Shown here piece after piece: positions 1-7,781 of a DNA stretch of 64,000 nt. The stretch is taken from NCBI RefSeq assembly GCF_029688845.1, contig NZ_JARUKW010000003.1:1-64000 (forward strand). The letters are read 5' to 3'. The notes under the pieces were generated by a model. That model did no database searches. It saw nothing but the letters and a program-made list of their open reading frames with translations, and was not told the origin of the DNA. Origin of the DNA: Natronococcus sp. A-GB1. GTDB lineage: Archaea > Halobacteriota > Halobacteria > Halobacteriales > Natrialbaceae. Position numbers and translations under genes: made by a program. Numbering within the stretch: position 1 is the stretch's first letter; every line of letters starts with the position of its first letter.

Positions 1-688
1 TGGGGCGGTCGTCGACGCCCCCCCCCGGCCAGTCGTACTCGCACTCCAGCGAGATGACGGTGCCGCCGGGCTCGAGAACGGTGTCGAGAAACTCCTCGTA
101 GGCCTCCCCCAGGGTCCGGGATTTGACCCGGAAGTACGCCAGCTTCCGGACCATCAGCCGATCCTGGTTCGGGTCGTGCATCTGGGCCAGCGAGACGTCG
201 GGGTTGTTCTCGAGGAAGTCGGGCGCGTGTTCGGCGCCCCACTCGATGTCCTCGCGGATCTCGTCGGCGCCCATCGAGCGTCGGATCGGCAGGAGGAACG
301 TCTGGGGCAGAAACGGCACTCCCAGCAGGGCCGCGAGATGGACCGCCGCGCCGTTGCTCGAGCCGACGATTACGGCGGGATAGCCCCGTTCGGGGTACTG
401 GTCGACGACCCACTCCCGGAAGCGCTCGACGTCGATGTCGCCGAGGTCGTCGGGGTCGATCCCCTCGTTGGCGCCGCCCGTCGTGTAGATCTTGGCGCGG
501 GTCTCCCTGGAGAGGCCGTTGACCCGCTTTGCGAGCGGCGTCAGTTTGGGGTGGATCATCCCCAGTCGCGGGAACGGCTCACCCCGAAGGGAGCTGGCGG
601 CCGCCCGGACGAAGACCGTCGTCGAGTCGAAGTTCGGCAGTCCGTAGGGGGTCGACTCCTCGTCGGCGAACAGCCGCGAGAGCCTCAT
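1..688 (-). CDS. Uncharacterised protein with GxSxG motif, partial
   Basis: The frame opens at ATG 688 on the minus strand and runs off the left edge, so its C-terminus is missing; about 229 residues are visible. It begins MRLSRLFADEES. Near residue 125 a hydrophobic strand leads into VIVGSSNGAAVHLAALLG, which has the GxSxG form of the alpha/beta-hydrolase nucleophile elbow (GSSNG). I do not recognise the family. A nine-C run at 18-26 lies in the coding sequence (W-P-G-G-G-V) and the frame stays open across it. The gene is divergent from the MATE exporter to its right. Coding status is well supported; hydrolase function is only a suggestion from one motif. Confidence 0.75.
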   Translation of the reverse strand, partial: MRLSRLFADEESTPYGLPNFDSTTVFVRAAASSLRGEPFPRLGMIHPKLTPLAKRVNGLSRETRAKIYTTGGANEGIDPDDLGDIDVERFREWVVDQYPERGYPAVIVGSSNGAAVHLAALLGVPFLPQTFLLPIRRSMGADEIREDIEWGAEHAPDFLENNPDVSLAQMHDPNQDRLMVRKLAYFRVKSRTLGEAYEEFLDTVLEPGGTVISLECEYDWPGGGVDDRP

Positions 689-912
689 CGGTCGCTCACC
701 TCGAACCGTCGCACCGGTTCTGCCGTCTGCGGCGGAACCGGTCGTCGACCGTCGTCGATCATCGGTTGGTCGGAATACCACGGATCGGCGGATAGTACTG
801 TGGCCGGCAGGGTCGACCGCTGCGGGACCCGAGCAGTCCGAGCTTGAGACAACAACCCTCGAGCGGGCGGTGGTACCGGACCTCAACCGGGCCACGTTTC
901 CGCCAACTCAAC

Positions 913-920
913 CCTTAATC
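913..920 (+). promoter_or_regulatory. TATA-like box of the MATE gene
   Basis: The sequence CTTAATC lies about 27 bp before the GTG start at 943, the spacing expected for a leaderless haloarchaeal transcript. It supports GTG 943 as the true start. Confidence 0.5.
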
Positions 921-942
921 GGCAACCGCGAGAACCGCGACC

Positions 943-2370
943 GTGTTCGTCGTTCTGTTCTCGCTCGCCGACCGTCGGCTCTGGCGGGTCTGGAAGCGCG
1001 TGTTCGGCCTCTCCTGGCCCGTGATGGCCGAGCAGGTGTTGCGGACACTGATGCGGACGACCGACATGATCGTCGCGGGCCTCTTCTCGCCGGCGGCGGT
1101 CGCGGCGGTTGGCCTCGCGGACATCTACGCTCGCTTTCCGCTGCGGTTCGGCATCGGCATCGGCGACGGCGCGATCGCCCTCTCGAGTCAGGACACGAGC
1201 GCCGATGCCACCGCGAACCGGGACGAGGCGGTCTCGCAGGCGCTGTTGCTCGGCCTGCTCGGGGGGATCCCGTTCATCGTCTTCGGGCTGTTGGTCAACG
1301 AGTACGCGATCTCGGTACTGGGCGCGCTGACCGAGGAGGGGGCGATGGAGGCGGTCGTCGAGTACGGCAGTGTCTACCTGATGGTGATCATGATCTCGGC
1401 GCCCGCGATCCACGTCAACTTCATCGCGGCTCGCTCGATCCAGGGCACCGGCGACACGAAGACGCCGATGTACGTCAACGGCGTCGTCAACGCGCTCAAC
1501 ATCCTCGCGACGATCGGGCTGGCGTTCGGTCTCGGCCCGCTGCCGGAGCTCGGCGTTATCGGGATCGCCGTCGCGACCGCCGCCGCGGACACGCTCGGCG
1601 CAACCGCCTTCCTCGCGATCCTCGCCACGCCGCGCAGCGGGATTCAGTACGTCGTCCCCCGACAGCTCGTCATCACGAAGCAGCTGATCCTGATCAGCTG
1701 GCCCCGGATCGCCGAGGGAGTGACGGAGATGTTCGCCGAGTTCCCGTTCAACGCGATCCTGCTGGCGTTCGGCACCGAGGTCAACGCCGCCTATCACATC
1801 GGCCGCCGGATGTACCAGCAGATCGCCTCGCCGCTCGCGCGGGGGTACGGCGTCGCGGCGAACATCATGGTCGGCCAGTCCCTCGGCCGGGGCGAGGGGG
1901 CGACCGCCTACTACAACGGGCTGGCCGCGACGGCCCTGAGCACGCTCACCGTCGGCGGGCTCTGTGCCCTGCTGTTTACGTTCGCCGAGGAGTTCGTCCT
2001 CGTGTTCACGCGCGATCCCACGACGGTCGGGTACGCGGTCGGCTTCGCGCAGGCGTACGCCATCACTGCATTGTTGATCGCCGCCTACATTACGCTCGCT
2101 GGCTCGCTTCGGGGCGGCAGCGAGACGGTCGTCCCGTTCGTCTCGCGGGTCATCGGGACGTTCGTGTTCCTGCTCGGGTTCACCTACGTCGTCGGCGTCG
2201 AACTCGGCTACGGTGTCGTCGCCGCCTACGCCGCCATCATCCTCGACTTCGCGTTTCGGGTCGTCTACCTCGGCGTCGTCTTCTACCGACGGCGGTGGGT
2301 CGAACGGGGTACCTCGATGATGCGCGAACGGGGCAGCTTCGGCGAGGGCTCGACGGACGCGGACGACTGA
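943..2370 (+). CDS. MATE family multidrug/cation antiporter
   Basis: A 475-residue polytopic membrane protein, the normal size for a MATE (multi antimicrobial extrusion) exporter with 12 helices in two six-helix halves. Typical N-half features are WPVMAEQVLRTLMRTTDMIV near residue 25 and the loop ARSIQGTGDTKTP near residue 165. The second half repeats the pattern (LAGSLRGGSETVVP near residue 390). The start is GTG, chosen because a TATA-like box lies 27 bp upstream and no better start precedes the first helix. The family exports drugs or organic cations in exchange for Na+ or H+; the substrate here cannot be read from the sequence. trpB follows after 48 bp with its own promoter-like box. Confidence 0.9.
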   Translation: MFVVLFSLADRRLWRVWKRVFGLSWPVMAEQVLRTLMRTTDMIVAGLFSPAAVAAVGLADIYARFPLRFGIGIGDGAIALSSQDTSADATANRDEAVSQALLLGLLGGIPFIVFGLLVNEYAISVLGALTEEGAMEAVVEYGSVYLMVIMISAPAIHVNFIAARSIQGTGDTKTPMYVNGVVNALNILATIGLAFGLGPLPELGVIGIAVATAAADTLGATAFLAILATPRSGIQYVVPRQLVITKQLILISWPRIAEGVTEMFAEFPFNAILLAFGTEVNAAYHIGRRMYQQIASPLARGYGVAANIMVGQSLGRGEGATAYYNGLAATALSTLTVGGLCALLFTFAEEFVLVFTRDPTTVGYAVGFAQAYAITALLIAAYITLAGSLRGGSETVVPFVSRVIGTFVFLLGFTYVVGVELGYGVVAAYAAIILDFAFRVVYLGVVFYRRRWVERGTSMMRERGSFGEGSTDADD

Positions 2371-2418
2371 CTGCCGGGCCGCGGAACTTACTTTACTGTC
2401 TCCGAGAAACGGTCGATC

Positions 2419-3570
2419 ATGTCCGACGGAGAGTTCGAGGGCTACGGGGGGAGACACGTTCCGGAACCGCTTCGCGAGCCGCTCGAGAAGCTCGCGACGG
2501 CCTACGACGAGGTCGGTTCGACCGCGGCGTTCCAGGCCGACCTGCGGGACCACCTCGAGGAGTTCGCCGGCCGCCCCACGCCGCTGTACCGCGCTGGAAA
2601 CCTGAGCGAGCGCTACGGCGCCGAAATCTACCTCAAACGCGAGGACCTGCTCCACGGGGGCGCCCACAAGATCAACAACGTGCTCGGGCAGGCGCTGCTG
2701 GCAAAACGGGCCGGGCGCGAGCGGCTGATCGCCGAGACCGGCGCGGGTCAACACGGCGTCGCGACGGCGATGGCCGGCGCGCTGCTGGGCCTCGAGACGG
2801 AGATCTACATGGGCGCGAAGGACGTCGCCCGCCAGGAGATGAACGTCTTCCGAATGCGCCTGATGGGCGCCGAAGTCAACGAGGTCGAACGCGGCGACGC
2901 GGGGCTGGCCGACGCCGTCGACGCCGCCCTCGAGGACTTCGCCGAGAACGTTGACGACACCCACTACCTCGTGGGCAGCGTCGTCGGCCCCGACCCGTTC
3001 CCGCGGATGGTCCGGGACTTCCAGTCGGTGATCGGTCGGGAGGCCCGCGAGCAGTTCCGCGAGCGGACCGGCGACCTGCCCGACGCCGCGGTCGCCTGCG
3101 TCGGCGGCGGCTCGAACGCGATCGGACTCTTCCACGCCTTCCGCGACGATCCCGTCGAGTTCTACGGCGCCGAGGGCGGCGGCGAGGGCGCAGACTCGAG
3201 CCGACACGCGGCGCCGCTGGCGAGGGGGAGAGACGACACCCTCCACGGGATGCGTACCAGGGTAATCGACGACGACGTCGAGGTCCACTCCGTCTCCGCG
3301 GGGCTGGACTACCCCGGCGTCGGCCCCGAACACGCCATGTTCCGTGCGGTCGGGCGCTGTGAGTACACCGGCGTCACCGACGACGCGGCGCTGGCGGCGT
3401 TCAGAGAGCTGAGCGAGACCGAGGGGATCATCCCGGCGCTGGAGTCGAGCCACGCGGTCGCCCGCGCGATCGAACTCGCCGAGGACGGCGCCCACGAGAC
3501 GATTCTCGTGAACCTCTCGGGACGGGGCGATAAGGACATGGAGACGGCGGCAGCGAAGTTCGACCTCTGA
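2419..3570 (+). CDS. trpB: Tryptophan synthase beta chain (stand-alone copy)
   Basis: A 383-residue PLP enzyme of the TrpB family, which condenses indole with L-serine to make tryptophan. The PLP-binding lysine is K84 in GGAHKINN. Other family signatures are [12 protein letters not shown], the phosphate-binding loop [25 protein letters not shown] and the C-terminal NLSGRGDKD. The start ATG has a TATA-like box (CTTACTTTAC) about 28 bp upstream. No trpA or other trp gene lies next to it, so it is probably a second copy outside the trp operon, perhaps acting on free indole or as a serine deaminase; that is inference. The motif set resembles canonical TrpB1 rather than the longer TrpB2. Confidence 0.92.
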   Translation: MSDGEFEGYGGRHVPEPLREPLEKLATAYDEVGSTAAFQADLRDHLEEFAGRPTPLYRAGNLSERYGAEIYLKREDLLHGGAHKINNVLGQALLAKRAGRERLIAETGAGQHGVATAMAGALLGLETEIYMGAKDVARQEMNVFRMRLMGAEVNEVERGDAGLADAVDAALEDFAENVDDTHYLVGSVVGPDPFPRMVRDFQSVIGREAREQFRERTGDLPDAAVACVGGGSNAIGLFHAFRDDPVEFYGAEGGGEGADSSRHAAPLARGRDDTLHGMRTRVIDDDVEVHSVSAGLDYPGVGPEHAMFRAVGRCEYTGVTDDAALAAFRELSETEGIIPALESSHAVARAIELAEDGAHETILVNLSGRGDKDMETAAAKFDL

Positions 3571-3696
3571 GACGGTCACCGCAGCCGACTCCGACAGTGT
3601 CGCGACTCGCCGCGGGCCCGCCCGGATCACGGCCCGGACGAGCCCGCGAGGTCACAGTTCGTAATCGTCATACCGACTCGTCGCCAACCGACGCGT

Positions 3697-4095
3697 ATGC
3701 GGATGGAACTGCGGGTGTGCAAACACTGCTACACCGGGGAGCACGGGAACGAACAGAAAACCGCGATCACGACGGACATGGTCGCCTGTGCCGAGGCCGT
3801 CCGGGAGTACAAGGACCTCCTCTCGCTCGACGCGGTCTACATCACCAAGGTCGAGGCCGGCGACGTCGGCGGCTCCGAGGAGCTGCCGATCAACGTCGCG
3901 GGGATCGAAGACGACACGATCACGCTGCGGGACACCCAGCTCGTGATCGAGGATGAGGACGGGAGCGTCCTGGTCTACCCCGAGCCGGCGGACATCCTCG
4001 AGGTGTTGACCCGGAACCTCGACCAGATCAACGAGCGAACCCGCCAGGACGTCGTCGTCGACATCTCGGCCGACAGCGCGGAACTGATCACCTAA
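3697..4095 (+). CDS. Conserved haloarchaeal protein of unknown function
   Basis: A 132-residue acidic soluble protein starting MRMELRVCKHCYTGEHGN. The N-terminal CKHC could bind a metal ion, but no second pair is obvious. The middle (residues 45-105) has alternating beta strands, and there is no signal peptide or membrane helix. The start could also be the second ATG, two codons on. It is followed 163 bp later by the HdrA/MvhD-like gene, which has its own promoter-like box, so a shared operon is not certain. I cannot assign a function; its position at the edge of the redox island is the only hint. Confidence 0.8.
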   Translation: MRMELRVCKHCYTGEHGNEQKTAITTDMVACAEAVREYKDLLSLDAVYITKVEAGDVGGSEELPINVAGIEDDTITLRDTQLVIEDEDGSVLVYPEPADILEVLTRNLDQINERTRQDVVVDISADSAELIT

Positions 4096-4225
4096 GGTCG
4101 ACGTCCGTCCCTCGCGACGAAGCGCCGCGCCGTCCCGTTCGCTTCCCGAACACGGCCACGGACCCGGTTCCGACCGTTCCCGGCGGGTCCGAAGCCGCTG
4201 CCTCCAAATCGTTTTCGTCACGACA

Positions 4226-4234
4226 GCTTTACAA
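4226..4234 (+). promoter_or_regulatory. TATA-like box of the HdrA/MvhD-like gene
   Basis: CTTTACAAC lies about 28 bp before the ATG at 4259, suggesting a leaderless transcript that starts separately from the upstream gene. Confidence 0.45.
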
Positions 4235-4258
4235 CCGTGCCATCGCTACCTGTTCGCG

Positions 4259-6391
4259 ATGAACGAGGGCGCGTTTGTCTGTTCCTGCGCCGGAACCTGC
4301 GACATCGATCTCGAGGAGGCCAGAGAGGGGATCGAGGACGTCGAGGTCGCCGCGAGCTCGCAGCTGCTCTGCCAGGACAAGCTCGAGGCGTTCGAGCAGG
4401 TAATCGAGGAGTACGAACTCGACGAGATGATCGTCACCTGTCCCGAGGCCAAGGCCCAGGAGAAGATCGAGGCCGCGGCCGAGCGACAGGGGCTCCGGGC
4501 GGACGACATCGAGTTCGTCGACCAGCGGGAGGGGGCGGGGTGGGTCCACGACCGCGAGGCCGCGACCGCCAAGACCGCGCGGCTGGTCAACGCGGCGAAC
4601 GCGGGGCGCGAAACCGAGCGGCGCCCTCGATCGAGCATCCACCGGGCCGGCTACGACGTCGTCGTCGTCGGCGATCCGAACGCGGCCGCGGCGATCGCGG
4701 ACGCCGCGGACGTGACGCTGCTCGCGGACGGCGAGGAGCTGGCGACGGCCGACGCCGACCTCGAGAACGTCGACGTCGAGCGGGGTCGCGTCGTCGACGT
4801 CGACGGCAAGTACGGTGAGTTCGAGCTGACCGTCGAGGCGCTCGTCACCGACGACTGCGTCTCCTGTATGAAGTGCGTCCACGAGGGCCCCGACGGGATG
4901 GTCACCCGCTACCCGGTCGACATCCACCCCGAGGCCCCGGTCGGCGAGTGGGTGACGGTCTGCCCGACCGACGCCATCGAGATGGAGGGCGTCGAGCGGA
5001 CGATCGAATGCGATCAGGTGATCCACCCCGGCGGCGAGGGGCCGATCGGCGGCCAGCGCGGCTATCACACCAAGTTCGACCCGGCGACGGTCAACGAGGT
5101 CGAACGCCTGCTCGGCGGGTTCGAGGGGATCGACTTCCTCGACCTCGAGATGGAGGTCTGTGCCGCCGGCACGTCCGGCGAGATGGGCTGTAACGAGTGC
5201 GTCGAGGCCTGTCCCCACGACGCCGTCGAGCGGGCCGCGATCGACGAGGTCGAGTTTCACCTCGACAGCTGCCAGAACTGCGGCGCCTGTACCAGCGCCT
5301 GTCCGACCGGCGCGACCCGGCTCCAGGAGCCGAACAACGAGCGTCTCGCCCGCGAGGTCGAGGCGCTGCTGGCGCCGACGGGCGATGACGGCGGGTTCGT
5401 CAGCGGACTGCTCGGGGGCTCGAGCGCGAGCATCGAGACGCCGATGATCGCGTTCGTCTGTTCGGAGCACGCACAGAGCGCGCTCCGGGAGTACGGCCGC
5501 CTGGCGGCCGCGGGACGTGCCGACGTTGAGTACCCGCCGATCCTCCCGGTCTCGGTCAACTGCGCCGACACTGTCGGCGAGGCCCACGTCCTCCACGCGC
5601 TGGCGGCCGGCGCCGACGGCGTCGCGATCGTCGGCTGCGGCGGGAGCTGTCTCCACTCCGGCCCGGATCCGAAAGCCGAGCTCGTCGAGCGGGTCAACCG
5701 AGCGACAGCCGATCTGGGACTGGGCGAGCGAGTCTCCTTCTTCGCGCCCGATCCCGACGAGCCCGAGGCGTTCGTCGAGGAGGTATCCCAGTTTGCCGTC
5801 GCGGAGCTCGAAGCGTCGCCGATCCCCGCCGGCGAGCACGAGGCGGACGGCGGGATCGACGACCCCGAGCGGGAGAACCCGCCGTTCGACAGTCACGGCT
5901 GGACCCTCGAGAGCGTCCGCGCGATCCTCGAGCACGTCGAGCCCGAGCGGGAGGTGATCCGCGGGCTAAAGGACTTCGGGATCGTCGAGGTCGCGGAGGG
6001 CTGTACGCTGACGCCGACCTGTACGAGCTACTGTCCGACCGACGCGCTCCGGCGCACCGAGAACGGCCTCGACTTCAACCACGAGCGCTGTGTCAACTGC
6101 GGGCTCTGCGAGGAGGTCTGCGTCGAGAACGTCATGAACGTCGAGGACGGGCTCGACCTGTCGCTGCTGCCGGAGAACAAGCCGGAGGAGCCGGATCCCG
6201 CCTGGGAGCGGGTGTACGAGGGGTCGATGCTGTCGTGTGCCGGCTGCGGAAAGCAGTTCACGAGCGAGGCGACAGCCGACGCGATCGAGGACCGCATCGG
6301 TGACGTCGTCGCCGATCTCGCCCCCGAGTCCGAGGAGAGTATCTTCCAGTACTGTCCGGAGTGCCGAGCGCGGCTGCTTCACGATGTCTAA
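4259..6391 (+). CDS. HdrA/MvhD-like multi-cluster iron-sulfur protein
   Basis: A 710-residue cytoplasmic electron-transfer protein. The N-terminus (FVCSCAGTCDI, C8/C10/C14) resembles the start of heterodisulfide reductase HdrA. A Rossmann-like stretch at 131-157 reads VVVVGDPNAAAA, so the GxGxxG needed for FAD is missing. Cysteine clusters follow: C200-x2-C-x2-C with C235-P, C311-x2-C-x3-CP, C338-x2-C-x2-C-x3-CP, and near residues 580-625 CTSYCPTD with CVNCGLCEEVC. An MvhD-like domain at about 395-520 includes VCSEHAQSA and GCGGSCLHSG. The C-terminus has CAGCG and CPEC pairs. Next to formate dehydrogenase it may pass electrons between a cytoplasmic carrier and another partner. The FAD-less architecture is unusual. 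Confidence 0.82.
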   Translation: MNEGAFVCSCAGTCDIDLEEAREGIEDVEVAASSQLLCQDKLEAFEQVIEEYELDEMIVTCPEAKAQEKIEAAAERQGLRADDIEFVDQREGAGWVHDREAATAKTARLVNAANAGRETERRPRSSIHRAGYDVVVVGDPNAAAAIADAADVTLLADGEELATADADLENVDVERGRVVDVDGKYGEFELTVEALVTDDCVSCMKCVHEGPDGMVTRYPVDIHPEAPVGEWVTVCPTDAIEMEGVERTIECDQVIHPGGEGPIGGQRGYHTKFDPATVNEVERLLGGFEGIDFLDLEMEVCAAGTSGEMGCNECVEACPHDAVERAAIDEVEFHLDSCQNCGACTSACPTGATRLQEPNNERLAREVEALLAPTGDDGGFVSGLLGGSSASIETPMIAFVCSEHAQSALREYGRLAAAGRADVEYPPILPVSVNCADTVGEAHVLHALAAGADGVAIVGCGGSCLHSGPDPKAELVERVNRATADLGLGERVSFFAPDPDEPEAFVEEVSQFAVAELEASPIPAGEHEADGGIDDPERENPPFDSHGWTLESVRAILEHVEPEREVIRGLKDFGIVEVAEGCTLTPTCTSYCPTDALRRTENGLDFNHERCVNCGLCEEVCVENVMNVEDGLDLSLLPENKPEEPDPAWERVYEGSMLSCAGCGKQFTSEATADAIEDRIGDVVADLAPESEESIFQYCPECRARLLHDV

Positions 6392-6530
6392 GCGGTTCCG
6401 CGGGAGGCGACGACAGCCGCAGTCTTCAAGCGGCGTCGTCTCGGCTCTCGAACGATTTCCCGTGTCGAATTTTCGGATCGACCCCGAGCTGTCCTGCGGT
6501 CGCTCCAGAACTGATGGATAGTAGTTCGTA

Positions 6531-7271
6531 CTACTCCGGATGTTCGATCGTCCAGTCGGCCTTCTCGGCGGCCGTCGCGAGCGGAACGAACTCCCAGCCG
6601 GCGTCGTCGGCGATCCACTCCTCGTCGCTGCAGCCGACGACGACGGTCCGATCGGCGTAGAACATCGAGTCGGGCGTGACGTCCGCGAGGCGCTCGGCCG
6701 GACCGGTCTCGGACCCGCCGAAGAAGTCGAGTTCGATCCGCTCGTCGCGCTGGAACTTCCGGATCGCCGGCGTCGACACCGTGCCGACGATCCCGATCCA
6801 GTCCGCCCACCCCCTGGCGTCGCCGACCACGAACTGTGGATCCTCGAGCCGGTTGATCGCCTGGTAAGTAAAGGCGAGGGTCATCTCGTCGGCCGTCGTC
6901 GCCTCGCCGTGATCGGTCGTTCGGGGCGTGGAGTCGGCCGACGTCGACTCGCCCGTTCCCGATTCGGCCTCCGACTCTGCGTCCGAGCTCCTGCCGGCGC
7001 CACCGCCACCGCGGTCCTCCGGAACGCCGACCGGTCCCTCCGTCGCTCCCGGCACCTGGGGAACGCGTCGGGACGGTTCGGCGTCGTTCCCGCTGTCGCT
7101 CTCGGAGTCGCCGTTGGCCGCCCCGTCGACGGGCGCGTTGCTCCGCACGGGATCCGATTCGTCTTCCGGATCGCCCTCGCCTCGCCAGAGCCAGTCGCCG
7201 TGGTTGGTGGTCTCGCCGTCCTCTTCATCCTCGCCGACGTCCATCTCGTCAAGGTCGATGCTGTCGGTCAT
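6531..7271 (-). CDS. Acidic protein of the formate dehydrogenase region
   Basis: A 246-residue protein from MTDSIDLDEMDV. Residues 1-120 are a low-complexity acidic stretch rich in D, E, S and G, likely disordered. The folded C-terminal half starts at TLAFTYQAINRLEDPQFVVGDARGW and ends DWTIEHPE. A longer upstream reading exists but is basic and unlike a halophilic protein, so ATG 7271 was chosen. Its start overlaps the stop of a 54-codon frame by 4 bp (ATGA), suggesting translational coupling. I cannot name a function. It sits between the HdrA/MvhD-like gene and the formate dehydrogenase operon, convergent with the former and divergent from the latter. Confidence 0.8.
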   Translation of the reverse strand: MTDSIDLDEMDVGEDEEDGETTNHGDWLWRGEGDPEDESDPVRSNAPVDGAANGDSESDSGNDAEPSRRVPQVPGATEGPVGVPEDRGGGGAGRSSDAESEAESGTGESTSADSTPRTTDHGEATTADEMTLAFTYQAINRLEDPQFVVGDARGWADWIGIVGTVSTPAIRKFQRDERIELDFFGGSETGPAERLADVTPDSMFYADRTVVVGCSDEEWIADDAGWEFVPLATAAEKADWTIEHPE

Positions 7272-7432
7272 CGGCGACGGACGACCTCCTCGAGCGGCCG
7301 GCAAACGGTCGAGCATCGGCGGCTGTGGCTGGCGAGTGCCGCCCTCGTTCCGGCGGCTGCTGACCGTTCCTCGGCGCAATCGTCCGTCCGGGTGCGGAAC
7401 GCCCGGTCGATCGGCAGTGTTGTCACGGCCAT
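7268..7432 (-). CDS. Possible 54-residue upstream ORF
   Basis: The frame starts at ATG 7432, about 25-30 bp after a TATA-like sequence (TTAATCCC on the minus strand, near 7455-7461), and its TGA overlaps the ATG of the following gene as ATGA. That layout is typical of a leaderless first gene coupled to a second. The product begins MAVTTLPIDRAFRTRTDD and is Arg-rich with three Cys, unlike most halophilic proteins, so it may be a short coupling frame rather than a functional protein. Confidence 0.35.
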   Translation of the reverse strand: MAVTTLPIDRAFRTRTDDCAEERSAAAGTRAALASHSRRCSTVCRPLEEVVRRR

Positions 7433-7781
7433 CGTCGGTAGTTCGCGGTGTGAAGGGATTAACTTTTGCGGGCTGCGTTCTCCCTGGGGGCGCGACGCAG
7501 CGAGCGTGGTGGACGAGCAGCAATGGTAAGAGCGAGGCTTCCGCTTACTCGGCAGATCGCTTCGTCTTCTAAGCACACGACGGAACGAGAAGCGGCGTCT
7601 GCCGCTCCGTTACGGTCGCCAGCGACGCGGAGAACTTCGCCACCCCAGCGTCCATCCTAATGTCGTACTACTGATTGATTATTAACTTATCATCCGACTT
7701 GTTGGGAGTTAGTCAGGAAGTAACCTATTTTAGTTACCAGTATCCCAAGGATTAATAACTCGGGACCACTTTCGCGTTTCT
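7433..7781. promoter_or_regulatory. Divergent intergenic region with formate dehydrogenase promoter
   Basis: This 349-bp gap has no convincing gene. Bases 7660-7760 are strikingly AT-rich. ATTAATAA at 7751-7758 lies 24-31 bp before the ATG at 7782 and is the likely TATA box of the formate dehydrogenase operon. Just upstream, 7720-7737 is an inverted repeat GTAAC-N8-GTTAC, placed where an archaeal regulator could help or block the basal factors. Confidence 0.55.

Noticed and set aside
3561-3600. CTGAGACGGTCACCGCAG after the trpB stop, similar to the stop-codon palindrome
   Set aside because: The start resembles the repeat, but no second arm or hairpin follows within 90 bp, so it was not counted as a copy.
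883-3630. Very long minus-strand frame opposite the MATE and trpB genes
   Set aside because: It is a high-GC shadow. The plus-strand frames contain full MATE and TrpB signatures, while this one matches no family and is repetitive in R, D and V.
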